Assembly (NCBI RefSeq): GCF_023156585.1 | Contig: NZ_JALNMI010000006.1 | Span: 146,626 to 210,625 of the forward strand | Length of the DNA stretch: 64,000 nt | Direction: 5' to 3' | Source of the DNA: Subsaxibacter sp. CAU 1640 | GTDB lineage: Bacteria > Bacteroidota > Bacteroidia > Flavobacteriales > Flavobacteriaceae | In this document: piece by piece, positions 25,609-35,112 of the stretch | Position numbering within the stretch: position 1 is the first letter of the stretch | Layout of the letters: every line of letters starts with the position of its first letter | Translations under genes and position numbers: made by a program | The notes under the pieces: generated by a model | Told to the model about the DNA's origin: nothing | Databases searched by the model: none | Seen by the model: only the letters and a program-made list of their open reading frames with translations

Positions 25609-27927
25609 TTAAAACCACAACCGAAAACTGATATTTGGGGTAATTCCCAAGGACCTATTTTCAATTTTGGAAATAGTGTCATCATCATTCAAAATGAAAT
25701 AACTATTTAGAATGTTTTTCCGATTGAGAATGTTCCAAACAGATGCGCCTACGGTAGCTTTCGTCTTTTTACCAATCTGAAATTGATAAATAGCCGAAAA
25801 ATCTGTTCTAATATATTCCGAAATTCGTTGATCGTTTGGCGTGTCATATTCTATAAATGACGAACCTGATGATTGATTTTCCAAAGGCAATGTCGTCGGT
25901 CTTCCAGAACGATAATTGAGTCCGAGTGCCATTTTGAAAGCTTTGTAATTATAAGTTGCAGCTAAAGTTGCTGCGTGCCTAACATCTACATTGTTCGGAA
26001 AAGAATTTCCATTGTTGAGATTTTCAAATTTATAGTCATTAGTGCTAAAGGAGTAGCTCAACCACGCACTGAAACTATCAAACTGTTTATTCACCAGTAA
26101 ATCGATACCTTTAGTTTGGTAGCTACCTATTTCATTTACAAACTGATATTGATTTTGAAATCCTTGGCTTCTGCTTGTGATTCCGGAAACATCTTTTACA
26201 AAAGCTTCAGCACTCAACAATAACTTGTTTTTATTGTAATGCAATCCAATAGAAGCCTGCTTGCTTTCAATCATTGGAACTTCTTCATTGTCAGAAAGAA
26301 TCCATCGGCGTTTTTCAATGCCTAAAAAATCATCTTGTAAGTCAATGATTTGTGAGATGGTTTGACTTTTAAATTCAGCCAAAAATTCCAAACGAAGCGC
26401 ATTACTGAATTTATGGCTCACTGCTATTCTTGGTTCTGTATAAAATTCGCTAAACCTATCCACATAATTTATGCGAAGACCAATGCGAGCATATGAATTT
26501 TTGTTGCCAGATGTAAATTCGGCCTCACTATAAATAGCGTGAGACCGATTGATGCGTTTACTGAAACTATTGAAATCTGGATTATTGATGACTTCTGTAT
26601 TGCTGACACTTACTTCGCTGAATTGATAACCACTATGCAGCTTCAAGTTTTCATCAATATGATTGGTTGCATTCAGTTTCAAGCCCAAGTCCTTCACCTT
26701 ATTTTCTTGAATCAAATTAAAGTCATCGGTCAAATTTGCATTGTTGGCGTCCAAATCATAATTAGACAAATATATTTGAGCTGTTGTGGTTAAGTTGGCA
26801 TTCCAGTATTTTAGATATTCCAAGCCAGTTGCTAAATTTGTTTGTTGCAAATTACTTTCTGATGTTCGAGTGACAGAATTTACCGTAGAAGATTCATCGT
26901 AATTAAGATTATTGTTTATTGAGGCGAAATTAAAACGAAGTTGGTCAGAATCGGTTACATCATACAGAAATTTGGTCGACACATCATAGAAATAAAAATG
27001 CTCATTGCTTGAAACAGACGAACCATTATTTTGTTGAGAATTGGTGAAGTCTGAATCTTCAAAAACACGTTTCAAATACTGGTCATAAGTTGGAGTAAAG
27101 ATAAAATCAGTGATGGAACGACGTGCAGAAATTTGTACTTCTGTTTTTTTTGAAAGAGGAATTTTTGCAAAACCACTTGCGCTCAACAGATTGAAACCAG
27201 CGCCAGCATCGAAATTTTGATTGAGTGCGTTGGATTGCTGCATATCGATAACGCTCGAAACACCATCACCATATTTGACACTGGTACCGTTTTTTGAGAC
27301 ATTGACACGTTTTGTCAAATAAGGATTGAAAGCCGAAACCAACCCAAAAAAGTGACCAGATTGATACATTTTAATGCCATCCCAAAGGATTAGGTTTTGG
27401 TCGTGCGTTCCACCTCGTACATTGATGTTTGAGACCGTTTCGTCAACACTCAAAATACCTGGAAGTGCTTGGATGGATTGCAACACATCTGGTTCTGTCA
27501 AACCAGGCAAAATGTCAAAATCTTCAGTATCAATCGTGATTTTACCATCACTCTTTTTGGAAATACCTTTTGTAAGGAAGTTTTGAACAACCACTTCTTC
27601 GAGTTTTTGTACAATAAACTCACTGAATGGATTTGTTCTGACGGATATGACAACGCTATGTTCATCTACCACAATAAAATCTAAATTGGTTTCTGAAGAT
27701 AGTTGTTCAAGCGCTTGTTCCAAATTGAAATTTTCACTTGGTAATGACGCTGTTTTCCCTTCAATTGCTTTGTCTAAATAAGTGAAATGTACCTGAAATC
27801 GTTCTTCAAAATGCTTTAAAACATTGGAAAGTGGCTGCAAACCTTTGGCTGTACTCTGCGAAAAACTACAGTGTACATTCCATAAAAAAGATAAAAAAAA
27901 GAATAAAGTAATGCGAAAGTTACTCAC
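25609..27927 (-). CDS. STN-type TonB-dependent receptor (FecA-like, signalling)
   Basis: 772 residues, starting at a GTG (27927) that overlaps the FecR stop by eight bases; no ATG fits the signal peptide better. Order: signal peptide (to about 24), STN secretin/TonB N-terminal domain (about 30-98), plug (about 115-230: VSNINVRGGTHDQNLILWDG), and a 22-strand-type barrel ending SFRLWF. The STN domain lets the receptor pass a ligand signal to FecR. There is no carboxypeptidase-like domain and no SusD partner, so this is a FecA-like rather than SusC-like receptor. Ligand unknown. Confidence 0.9.
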   Translation of the reverse strand: MSNFRITLFFFLSFLWNVHCSFSQSTAKGLQPLSNVLKHFEERFQVHFTYLDKAIEGKTASLPSENFNLEQALEQLSSETNLDFIVVDEHSVVISVRTNPFSEFIVQKLEEVVVQNFLTKGISKKSDGKITIDTEDFDILPGLTEPDVLQSIQALPGILSVDETVSNINVRGGTHDQNLILWDGIKMYQSGHFFGLVSAFNPYLTKRVNVSKNGTSVKYGDGVSSVIDMQQSNALNQNFDAGAGFNLLSASGFAKIPLSKKTEVQISARRSITDFIFTPTYDQYLKRVFEDSDFTNSQQNNGSSVSSNEHFYFYDVSTKFLYDVTDSDQLRFNFASINNNLNYDESSTVNSVTRTSESNLQQTNLATGLEYLKYWNANLTTTAQIYLSNYDLDANNANLTDDFNLIQENKVKDLGLKLNATNHIDENLKLHSGYQFSEVSVSNTEVINNPDFNSFSKRINRSHAIYSEAEFTSGNKNSYARIGLRINYVDRFSEFYTEPRIAVSHKFSNALRLEFLAEFKSQTISQIIDLQDDFLGIEKRRWILSDNEEVPMIESKQASIGLHYNKNKLLLSAEAFVKDVSGITSRSQGFQNQYQFVNEIGSYQTKGIDLLVNKQFDSFSAWLSYSFSTNDYKFENLNNGNSFPNNVDVRHAATLAATYNYKAFKMALGLNYRSGRPTTLPLENQSSGSSFIEYDTPNDQRISEYIRTDFSAIYQFQIGKKTKATVGASVWNILNRKNILNSYFILNDDDTISKIENRSLGITPNISFRLWF

Positions 27928-28816
27928 GCTTTAAAATAATCGTACGGTTTGTTTTGCTATACGTTAGTTGTAAAGGTAAAGTTATGGATTTTATTGCTGT
28001 ATCCATATTTTCGTGAGTGAAACTTCCTGTAAAAAGTTGAGAATCATCAATGGATTTCAAATTTATATCAACATCAAATTGACGCTCAAACTCCGCAACG
28101 ACTTCCTTGAAAGGAACACTTTTGAAACGACTATAATTGTCAATCCAAGAGGGATAAGGTTGAATTTCTTTTTCGGTAGCAATTAATTTCCCATCTCTGA
28201 TTAAAAAAGTATCACCAGATTTTAATATGACATTCTTTTGTTTGAAAAAAACCTTAACGGAGCCTTCGTAACAAATAACCTCAAAATATTCTGCTCGTTG
28301 TTTGATGTTGAATTGTGTGCCAAGAACAGACACAATGCCATTATTGGTCTGGACTTTAAACTTTGAGCCTTTGACGACTTTGAAGTAAGCCTCACCATTG
28401 AGCGTCACTTTGCGGTTATCCTTCCAATTATTTTTGTTAAAAGATAATTCAGAAAGCGCATTCAAATTTACTTCAGAACCATCAGGTAATTCAACAATCT
28501 CTTTTTGGGCAACTAGTGTTTTAAATGTGGAATCTAAAGAAGTGGTGTAGAAATAAAAACCAAAACACACCACAAAAATAGCTACAATACTCATAGCTGC
28601 GGGTAACCAATTCCTTCTCTTCGGTTTGGCTTTATTTATTTTTTGAAGTACAGACTTTAACTCGTCCGAAGTATTGTATTCAGGAGCTTTTAAGTCTTTG
28701 GCACAAGTGTCTAACCGCATCAACGCATCGTAATCCTCAAGCTGTTTGAAAGCTTCAAGTTCTTGTGCATCAAGCTCGTGGTTAAGCCATTTGTATATTA
28801 AATCCTCTCGGTTCAT
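27920..28816 (-). CDS. FecR-family anti-sigma factor
   Basis: 298 residues: cytoplasmic N-terminal part (1-68), membrane helix (about 70-92), FecR domain (about 98-200, with LPDGSEVNLNALSELSF and VTLNGEAYFKV) and a C-terminal domain (about 230-298) of the kind that meets the receptor STN. In the known pathway it holds the sigma factor until the loaded receptor signals. Gap to the sigma gene 72 bases; its 3' end overlaps the receptor GTG, coupling the two. Confidence 0.93.
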   Translation of the reverse strand: MNREDLIYKWLNHELDAQELEAFKQLEDYDALMRLDTCAKDLKAPEYNTSDELKSVLQKINKAKPKRRNWLPAAMSIVAIFVVCFGFYFYTTSLDSTFKTLVAQKEIVELPDGSEVNLNALSELSFNKNNWKDNRKVTLNGEAYFKVVKGSKFKVQTNNGIVSVLGTQFNIKQRAEYFEVICYEGSVKVFFKQKNVILKSGDTFLIRDGKLIATEKEIQPYPSWIDNYSRFKSVPFKEVVAEFERQFDVDINLKSIDDSQLFTGSFTHENMDTAIKSITLPLQLTYSKTNRTIILKRE

Positions 28817-28888
28817 AATCTGGGTTTCAATACTATAACAGTTGTTTCAATAAAATTCCTACCCAACTCAAATTTTTTTATTCAATAC

Positions 28889-29404
28889 TTATAGACCTTC
28901 AATGTCTTTTCGCAATTGTTTCAATGCGCCATAAATTCGTTTTTCCACTGCTTTTGTGGAGATGTCCAATAATTTTGCAATCTCTTTAAAGCGCTTGCCT
29001 TCAACTCTATTCATCAAAAATGCAACACGCTGTGCTTCTGTTAAATTGGCAATGGCATTGTCCAGTTTTTGCTGATATTCCTTCTCTTGCAACAAGAATT
29101 CTGGACTTTCATTGGTATATGATTTTGGCTGTGATTTTTGATGCCGAAGCACCACTTTTTGATGTGCAAATTCATTCAACATCAAATTATTTGCGGTTGT
29201 AAACAAAAAACTTTTGGCTTTGTCTGGTGGAATAGTGGCGCAATTTTCCCAAAGTTTCACAAATGCTTCCTGTACTTTGTCCTTCGGGTTAAGATGGCTG
29301 CCAAATTTATAGAACAAAAAATCGTGCAAATCTTTGGCGTACTTTTCAAACAAAGTGCTAAAAAGGCGCTCCTCACAGATATGGTCTTGTAATGGTTTGT
29401 TCAT
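28889..29404 (-). CDS. ECF RNA polymerase sigma factor (FecI-like, Bacteroidota type)
   Basis: 171 residues. Sigma region 2 spans about 18-85 (LHDFLFYKFG, DKVQEAFVKLWENC) and region 4 about 115-168 (LTEAQRVAFLMNRVEGKRFKEIAKLLDISTKAVEKRI). It should direct polymerase to the receptor or partner genes once freed from FecR. It starts divergently from the LamG lipoprotein; the 98-bp space between them has no TAnnTTTG but does have two TTCGAA sites. Confidence 0.93.
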   Translation of the reverse strand: MNKPLQDHICEERLFSTLFEKYAKDLHDFLFYKFGSHLNPKDKVQEAFVKLWENCATIPPDKAKSFLFTTANNLMLNEFAHQKVVLRHQKSQPKSYTNESPEFLLQEKEYQQKLDNAIANLTEAQRVAFLMNRVEGKRFKEIAKLLDISTKAVEKRIYGALKQLRKDIEGL

Positions 29405-29452
29405 AAAAATTTCTTCGCTGTGAATTTATAAAAATAAAAAATAGGGTAGGTA

Positions 29453-29494
29453 TTTTTCGAATGAATCTGTTCCATTAACAAATACTTCGAAAAA
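29453..29494. promoter_or_regulatory. Inverted repeat TTTTTCGAA...TTCGAAAAA in the sigma/LamG divergent region
   Basis: Perfect nine-base arms at 29453-29461 and 29486-29494 with 24 bases between; each contains the palindrome TTCGAA, and the two palindromes are exactly 30 bp apart (about three helical turns). Likely a regulator or sigma recognition site; the binding protein is unknown. Confidence 0.5.
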
Positions 29495-29502
29495 CTTTAA
29501 TA

Positions 29503-31215
29503 ATGACTTTTAAAATCAAACCACTTCTAATTTTTACCTTTTTTGCTCTTTTTTTATTGAATTCTTGTGACGATGAAGCTATTGATCCTGCTGCCCAGAA
29601 TGTCGTAGAAACTCTTGCTCCAAATTCTACTTTGGTAGGATTGATGGAAGATGTGTCAGTTGCTGATAATTTGGAATGTGTTGATTTTGTCTACCCAATC
29701 TCATTCACGCTTTACAATACCAATTTTCAAGTTGTAGATACAGTAACCATACAAAGTGATACAGCTCTATTTGAATTTTTAAGTGGTTTAGTAAATTCCG
29801 AAAATGGTGTGGTACTTGCAAGCCTTGATTTTCCCGTTTCATTGGTTTATGATAACGGAAATACCGTTGAGGTGAATAACAACCAAGAGTTGGAAGCTGC
29901 CATACAAGCTGCCTCTGAAAATTGTGGTGAGATATCAGCTTGTGATATGGAATCAGTCAGGGATTATTTGGTGAGTTGTTCGCAAGTGCCAACTTTAAAC
30001 GGTTTTACACCTTCATTCACAACATTTGAGTTTTACGATAGTAATGAACTTTTCACAATGTACGAATTGGATTTACCTCATAGTGGAACTTGGGATATCG
30101 CTATGATTGATGGTGAGATTAAAATATTTATCAATTTTAATGGTCTTGAAAATTTTAATGGTGAATACAGTATTGTTGATTGTTCAGAAAACAACTTGGT
30201 TCTTCAGCAAGGTGATGACACATTGATCCTTACAAAACAATGCAGTAATGGAGGAAGTGTCATAGATTGTATGACATCAACAGACGCTCAACTCACAGCT
30301 TGTGATAATGGCGCGCCAGGATTTGCAACTTTTGACTTAACATCTGTCTTTGCAAATTGTATTGACCCTCAAGTTCATTCGCTTTCCTACTTTATGTCAC
30401 TCGCAGATGCAGAAACCAATTCAAATCAAATTTCAATGCCCTCCAGTTTTACCAATATATCTAATCCTCAAACTATCTATGTAAGATTGGAGATTGAAGG
30501 TACTTCTGTTCAGGAAGTTTTTGAAATTGAATTGTTGGTAGAAGATTGTGAGTGTAGCAATCCTGGAGTGTCCACGAATGATTTGGTAATTTATATGCCT
30601 TTTGGTAATGAAGTGAAAGATCTAATCAGTGGTAATGAAGTTGCCAATGTTTCGAATAATTATGTGACAGATAGAAGTGGAAATTCATCTTGTGCTATTG
30701 GCTTTGATGGAAATCAATCTTTTTCCATTCCAGTCACAACTCAAAACCAATTGGTTCAAGGAGACAGTTTTTCCATAAGCCTTTGGTTCAAAATGCAAAA
30801 TGATAGTGCAGGTGATTTGGAAATATTTTTCAGAAAACCAGGTAATGCCACTGTAGGCTTTAATTTGGGAGTTTATGATTTGAATTCGCCTTTGTTTTTT
30901 GACAATTTAGGTGTTTCATTGTGGGATAATGATTGGAACCAGCAAGTGGATGTACAATGGGAAAATACTGATTGGCATCATCTAGTGGTCACGGTAGATT
31001 CGAGTAATACGATAAGGCTTTACAGAGATGGCGTTTTGAGAAATACTGAAGAAAACTCTAATCTAACAATAGGTAATCAGGGTGGTTCTGAATATCTAAT
31101 TGGTGAAAGTTTTGTCGGCCATTTAGACGATTTAAGAGTTTATAAAAGAGCATTGACTCCAAATGACGTGCATGAGCTTTATAATCTAGACGGTGAATGT
31201 TATCAATGTCTTTAG
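29503..31215 (+). CDS. Multidomain lipoprotein with LamG domain
   Basis: 570 residues. Lipobox LLNSC (Cys22). Four parts are visible: (1) about 40-145, a domain with CVDFVYPISFTLYN and paired cysteines; (2) about 145-248, a lipocalin-like stretch with GTWDIAMIDGEI and ending DTLILTKQC; (3) about 262-350, a repeat module (FDLTSVFAN, LSYFMSLADAETNSN, NPQTIYVRLEI) that also occurs in the adhesin at 61442; (4) about 365-565, a LamG/concanavalin-like domain (FSISLWFKMQND, WHHLVVTVDSSNTIRLYRDG, GHLDDLRVYKRALT). Probably surface-exposed and carbohydrate- or ligand-binding. Divergent from the sigma/FecR/receptor set, so it may be their ligand-presenting partner or target. Confidence 0.78.
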   Translation: MTFKIKPLLIFTFFALFLLNSCDDEAIDPAAQNVVETLAPNSTLVGLMEDVSVADNLECVDFVYPISFTLYNTNFQVVDTVTIQSDTALFEFLSGLVNSENGVVLASLDFPVSLVYDNGNTVEVNNNQELEAAIQAASENCGEISACDMESVRDYLVSCSQVPTLNGFTPSFTTFEFYDSNELFTMYELDLPHSGTWDIAMIDGEIKIFINFNGLENFNGEYSIVDCSENNLVLQQGDDTLILTKQCSNGGSVIDCMTSTDAQLTACDNGAPGFATFDLTSVFANCIDPQVHSLSYFMSLADAETNSNQISMPSSFTNISNPQTIYVRLEIEGTSVQEVFEIELLVEDCECSNPGVSTNDLVIYMPFGNEVKDLISGNEVANVSNNYVTDRSGNSSCAIGFDGNQSFSIPVTTQNQLVQGDSFSISLWFKMQNDSAGDLEIFFRKPGNATVGFNLGVYDLNSPLFFDNLGVSLWDNDWNQQVDVQWENTDWHHLVVTVDSSNTIRLYRDGVLRNTEENSNLTIGNQGGSEYLIGESFVGHLDDLRVYKRALTPNDVHELYNLDGECYQCL

Positions 31216-31257
31216 AAAAAATAGTTAATTAGTTAAATTAGTTTTTAGTTTGTTGAG

Positions 31258-31289
31258 AAAGAGCTGTTGTTGTTGACGGCTCTTTTTTT
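31258..31289 (+). terminator. Intrinsic terminator after the LamG lipoprotein
   Basis: AAAGAGC (31258-31264) and GCTCTTT (31279-31285) with a T run to 31289. Confidence 0.8.
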
Positions 31290-31333
31290 GTGGGATAATT
31301 TTACAGAAGCTTTATTAATAGACTTCAAATCAT

Positions 31334-31341
31334 TAAATTTG
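31334..31341 (+). promoter_or_regulatory. -7 element (TAAATTTG) for ffh
   Basis: TAAATTTG matches TAnnTTTG, 25 bases before the ffh ATG. Confidence 0.55.
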
Positions 31342-31366
31342 CCTTCTCAAAAAATGAAGAAAAATT

Positions 31367-32695
31367 ATGTTCAATAATTTAAGTGAAAAGTTAGATAAGG
31401 CCTTACATGTTCTCAAAGGACATGGCAGTATTACAGAAGTAAACGTTGCTGAAACCTTAAAAGAGGTGAGAAGAGCGTTGCTGGATGCCGATGTCAACTT
31501 TAAGATTGCGAAGGAATTTACAACAACAGTTAAGGAAAAAGCATTAGGTCAAAATGTATTGACTACTTTGCAGCCTGGCCAATTGATGGTTAAGATTGTT
31601 AAGGACGAGTTGACTGAATTGATGGGTGGTGATGCCGAAGGAATAAACTTGTCTGGAAATCCTAGTGTCATCTTAATGTCTGGTTTACAGGGTTCTGGTA
31701 AAACAACTTTTTCTGGAAAACTTGCCAATTATCTTAAAACAAAAAAATCCAAAAAACCCTTGCTAGTGGCTTGTGATGTATATCGTCCTGCTGCTATTGA
31801 CCAATTGCATGTGGTTGGTGATCAAATAGGTGTCGAAGTTTACAGTGACAAAGGAAATTCAGATCCTGTCGCGATAGCTCAAGCTGGAATTGCCCATGCA
31901 AAAGCCAATGGTTACAATGTGGTTATTATTGATACCGCCGGACGTTTGGCGGTCGATGAGGCAATGATGACCGAAATTTCAAACATTCATAAAGCCATTC
32001 AACCACAGGAAACATTGTTTGTGGTGGACTCTATGACTGGTCAGGATGCTGTAAATACAGCTAAAGCCTTTAATGATGTATTGAACTTTGATGGTGTCAT
32101 TCTAACCAAGTTAGATGGTGATACTCGTGGTGGTGCAGCTATTTCAATTAAATCAGTAGTCAATAAACCGATAAAATTTATTGGTACTGGTGAAAAGATG
32201 GAAGCCATAGATGTGTTCTATCCTTCACGTATGGCTGATCGTATTTTGGGAATGGGTGACGTCATCTCTCTTGTTGAGCGTGCCCAAGAACAATATGATG
32301 AAGAGGAAGCACGAAAGCTTCAGAAGAAAATCGCTAAAAATCAGTTTGGTTTTGATGATTTCCTTGCCCAAATTCAACAAATCAAGAAAATGGGTAATAT
32401 GAAAGACCTTATCGGGATGATTCCCGGTGCTGGCAAAATGATGAAAAATGTTGATATAGATGATGATGCGTTCAAAGGCATTGAAGCTATTATCCATTCT
32501 ATGACTCCAAGTGAACGCTCAAATCCTTCAATTATAAATGCTAGTAGAAAGCAGCGAATAGGTAAAGGTTCGGGTACATCTGTTCAGCAAGTCAATCAAC
32601 TTCTAAAGCAGTTTGACCAAATGAGCAAGATGATGAAGATGATGCAAGGAGGAAAAGGCAAAGCGATGATGCAAGCTATGAAAAATATGAGGTAA
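31367..32695 (+). CDS. ffh: Signal recognition particle protein
   Basis: 442 residues. N domain, G domain with GLQGSGKT (106-113), DTAGRL and TKLDGDTRGG, and the Met-rich M domain that binds 4.5S RNA and signal sequences (MSKMMKMMQGGKGKAMMQAM). It targets inner-membrane proteins co-translationally. No 4.5S RNA gene is seen beside it. folD follows 51 bases later on the same strand. Confidence 0.98.
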   Translation: MFNNLSEKLDKALHVLKGHGSITEVNVAETLKEVRRALLDADVNFKIAKEFTTTVKEKALGQNVLTTLQPGQLMVKIVKDELTELMGGDAEGINLSGNPSVILMSGLQGSGKTTFSGKLANYLKTKKSKKPLLVACDVYRPAAIDQLHVVGDQIGVEVYSDKGNSDPVAIAQAGIAHAKANGYNVVIIDTAGRLAVDEAMMTEISNIHKAIQPQETLFVVDSMTGQDAVNTAKAFNDVLNFDGVILTKLDGDTRGGAAISIKSVVNKPIKFIGTGEKMEAIDVFYPSRMADRILGMGDVISLVERAQEQYDEEEARKLQKKIAKNQFGFDDFLAQIQQIKKMGNMKDLIGMIPGAGKMMKNVDIDDDAFKGIEAIIHSMTPSERSNPSIINASRKQRIGKGSGTSVQQVNQLLKQFDQMSKMMKMMQGGKGKAMMQAMKNMR

Positions 32696-32746
32696 CTCAT
32701 ATTTTTTTGTTTTTAAAATAACCAATTTAGAAAAACTAAAAAGAAA

Positions 32747-33622
32747 ATGACTTTACTCGATGGAAAAAAAGTAAGCAACGACATCAAAAATGAAATTGCT
32801 GAACACGTCAAAAAAATGAAAGCTAAAGGAGAAAAAGTTCCTCATTTGGCTGCAGTGATTGTGGGGAATGATGGTGCCAGTTTGACTTATGTTGCCAGTA
32901 AAGTTAAAGCTTGCGAACGTGTTGGCTTTGATTCCACGATGATTAGATTGCCTAACACTACGAGTGAAATCGAATTGTTGGATAAAATTCAAGAATTAAA
33001 TGAAAATCCGGATATCGACGGATTTATCATTCAGCTGCCTCTTCCAAAACAAATCAATACTCAAAAAGTATTGTTAGCTGTCAATCCTGATAAGGATGTA
33101 GATGGTTTCCATCCCACAAATTTCGGTAAAATGGCCTTGGATATGAGTACATTTATTCCTGCGACGCCGTTTGGTATTCTTGAGTTGTTGGATAGATATG
33201 GTGTGGAGACTCAAGGAAAACATACCGTTGTAATTGGAAGAAGCCATATCGTTGGAAGACCAATGAGTATATTGATGGGAAGAAAGGGATTCCCAGGAAA
33301 TTCAACTGTGACTTTGACACATAGCCACACAAAAAATATTACTCAAATTACATCGCAGGCTGATATTATCATTTCGGCATTGGGTGTTCCAAAATTCTTA
33401 AAAGCAGAAATGGTCAAAGACGATGCTGTCATTATTGATGTTGGAATTACTAGAGTTGCCGACGATTCAACGGAAAAAGGGTATTATATTACGGGTGACG
33501 TGGATTTTGAAAATGTCAGCAAAAAAGCAAGTTATATAACGCCTGTACCAGGAGGTGTTGGCCCAATGACCATTGCAATGTTGTTGAAAAATACCTTGTT
33601 GGCGCGAGAACGTCAATTGTAG
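32747..33622 (+). CDS. folD: Bifunctional methylene-tetrahydrofolate dehydrogenase / methenyl-tetrahydrofolate cyclohydrolase
   Basis: 291 residues. The catalytic Lys region YVASKVKACERVGF, the substrate motif IDGFIIQLPLPK, DKDVDGFHP and the dinucleotide motif VVIGRSHIVGRPMS are all present, with the closing VPGGVGPMTIAML. It interconverts methylene-, methenyl- and formyl-THF for purine and fMet synthesis. Lies in a short ffh-folD-membrane protein run. Confidence 0.97.
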   Translation: MTLLDGKKVSNDIKNEIAEHVKKMKAKGEKVPHLAAVIVGNDGASLTYVASKVKACERVGFDSTMIRLPNTTSEIELLDKIQELNENPDIDGFIIQLPLPKQINTQKVLLAVNPDKDVDGFHPTNFGKMALDMSTFIPATPFGILELLDRYGVETQGKHTVVIGRSHIVGRPMSILMGRKGFPGNSTVTLTHSHTKNITQITSQADIIISALGVPKFLKAEMVKDDAVIIDVGITRVADDSTEKGYYITGDVDFENVSKKASYITPVPGGVGPMTIAMLLKNTLLARERQL

Positions 33623-33626
33623 TTAG

Positions 33627-34346
33627 GTGATTCACTACTTACTTTTAGAAAGAGTCTCAATTGGAAGTTGGGAGCATCTTATACCTATTCTGATAGGAAT
33701 TGTTATAAGTGTTTTTTCAATTTCCTTTTCAAAACGAAAGCTTTCTTTAGAACAACAGCAAAACTTTTTTAAGATTTTTGGATGGTTCGTCTCATTATTT
33801 GTGATTGCATTTCATCTCTATTTTATCTTTTTCGATAGCTATGATATACAGAAAGATTTGCCTTTATATTTATGTAGCTTTATTGCTGTTTTAATTCCAA
33901 TTTTTACAAACTATAGGAATTATTTGATCTATGAAATTTTAGTGTTTTGGATAATTGCAGGGACGCTTCAAGGCGTAATCACTCCAGATATTGAAGAAGG
34001 GTTTCCAACATTTGATTACTTCAGATATTGGATTGTGCATCTTGGACTTCTAATCATCATATTTTATGCAACTTTTGTTTTTGGAATGACACCAAAGCTC
34101 AAGAGTGTTTTCAAATCATTTTTGGCGCTTCAAGTTTACTTGATATTAATGATATGTATCAATTGGTTGTTAGATTCCAATTATTTTTATCTGAATGAAA
34201 AGCCTAAATCTGCCTCGCTACTCGATTATTTTGGCGAGTGGCCCATTTATATCCTAATTGTTCAACTGTTGCTTTTGCCTTATTTTTTGGTGATATATGT
34301 TCCGTTTTATCTATCGGAAAAAAGGATGAAACTATTTCGCAAATAA
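33627..34346 (+). CDS. TIGR02206/YwaF-family integral membrane protein
   Basis: 239 residues with about six to seven membrane helices. The start is a GTG four bases after the folD stop ([18 protein letters not shown]); no earlier ATG exists. The pattern of an N-terminal [13 protein letters not shown] and [21 protein letters not shown] matches the YwaF family, whose function is unknown. It overlaps the convergent VOC gene by 15 bases. Confidence 0.75.
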   Translation: MIHYLLLERVSIGSWEHLIPILIGIVISVFSISFSKRKLSLEQQQNFFKIFGWFVSLFVIAFHLYFIFFDSYDIQKDLPLYLCSFIAVLIPIFTNYRNYLIYEILVFWIIAGTLQGVITPDIEEGFPTFDYFRYWIVHLGLLIIIFYATFVFGMTPKLKSVFKSFLALQVYLILMICINWLLDSNYFYLNEKPKSASLLDYFGEWPIYILIVQLLLLPYFLVIYVPFYLSEKRMKLFRK

Positions 34347-34760
34347 CTGGCTTATATCTTTAAACGCTTTAAATTCCAAAGCGTTTCCAGCAGGATCTTT
34401 AAAAAACATAGTGGCCTGTTCTCCAACTTCACCTTCAAAACGAATGTAAGGTTCTATGATAAATTGAATTCCTTTTGCCTTCAAATCTTTTGAGAAATCC
34501 TGAAAAATATTCCACGGAAGTACAACACCATAATGTGGCACAGGTACATCTTTTCCATCCACACTATTCGAGTGAAGTTCTTCGTCAGATTTTGGTTTGA
34601 AGTGAATAACCAGTTGATGTCCAAATAAACTGAAATCAACCCAATAGTCACTGCTTCTTCCTTCTTCACAATTTAAAATGTCCCTATAAAACGTGCGACA
34701 TTCATCTAGATTGTGCACAGGAATTGCAATATGAAATGGATACATTTTAGGACTACTCAT
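34332..34760 (-). CDS. VOC-family (glyoxalase-like) protein
   Basis: 142 residues. Opening [28 protein letters not shown] gives the first beta-alpha-beta unit with a metal-type His, and [14 protein letters not shown] gives the second Glu ligand region. Acts on an unknown small molecule. Its start overlaps the stop of the small membrane protein gene by one base, so the two are coupled. Confidence 0.82.
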   Translation of the reverse strand: MSSPKMYPFHIAIPVHNLDECRTFYRDILNCEEGRSSDYWVDFSLFGHQLVIHFKPKSDEELHSNSVDGKDVPVPHYGVVLPWNIFQDFSKDLKAKGIQFIIEPYIRFEGEVGEQATMFFKDPAGNALEFKAFKDISQLFAK

Positions 34761-34951
34761 TAAGATTGTTCAGGAGGAGTATCTTTTCTGTATTTCAACA
34801 TTGAAACACCAGCAATAAAAAAAATACCTCCTAAAATGGTCAAAGCCCACGGACTTAAAGCAACCATATTGTTACCAAAAATACCTAATACTCCAAGAAT
34901 TAAGGCTATCATACCGCCTACAGTCAATATCAATGCAAGAATCTTAATCAT
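34760..34951 (-). CDS. Small membrane protein, function unknown
   Basis: 63 residues with two hydrophobic helices (about 3-25 and 32-50) and a polar tail [12 protein letters not shown] do not recognise the family. It is coupled by a one-base overlap to the VOC gene downstream. Upstream, bases 35015-35030 hold the inverted repeat TTAAGTT-TT-AACTTAA, about 64 bases before the start. Confidence 0.6.
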   Translation of the reverse strand: MIKILALILTVGGMIALILGVLGIFGNNMVALSPWALTILGGIFFIAGVSMLKYRKDTPPEQS

Positions 34952-35112
34952 AATTGAATGGTTTTATTACTCTAAAATAAGAATATTAGTTTAATGTATG
35001 TTAAAAGAATAGACTTAAGTTTTAACTTAAATGGATTAGAGCTTGTCTTTAAATCTGATAAACTTATGCCAAATCTAGTGGTCAACTATTAAATTATTAG
35101 TAAGTATTGCTC

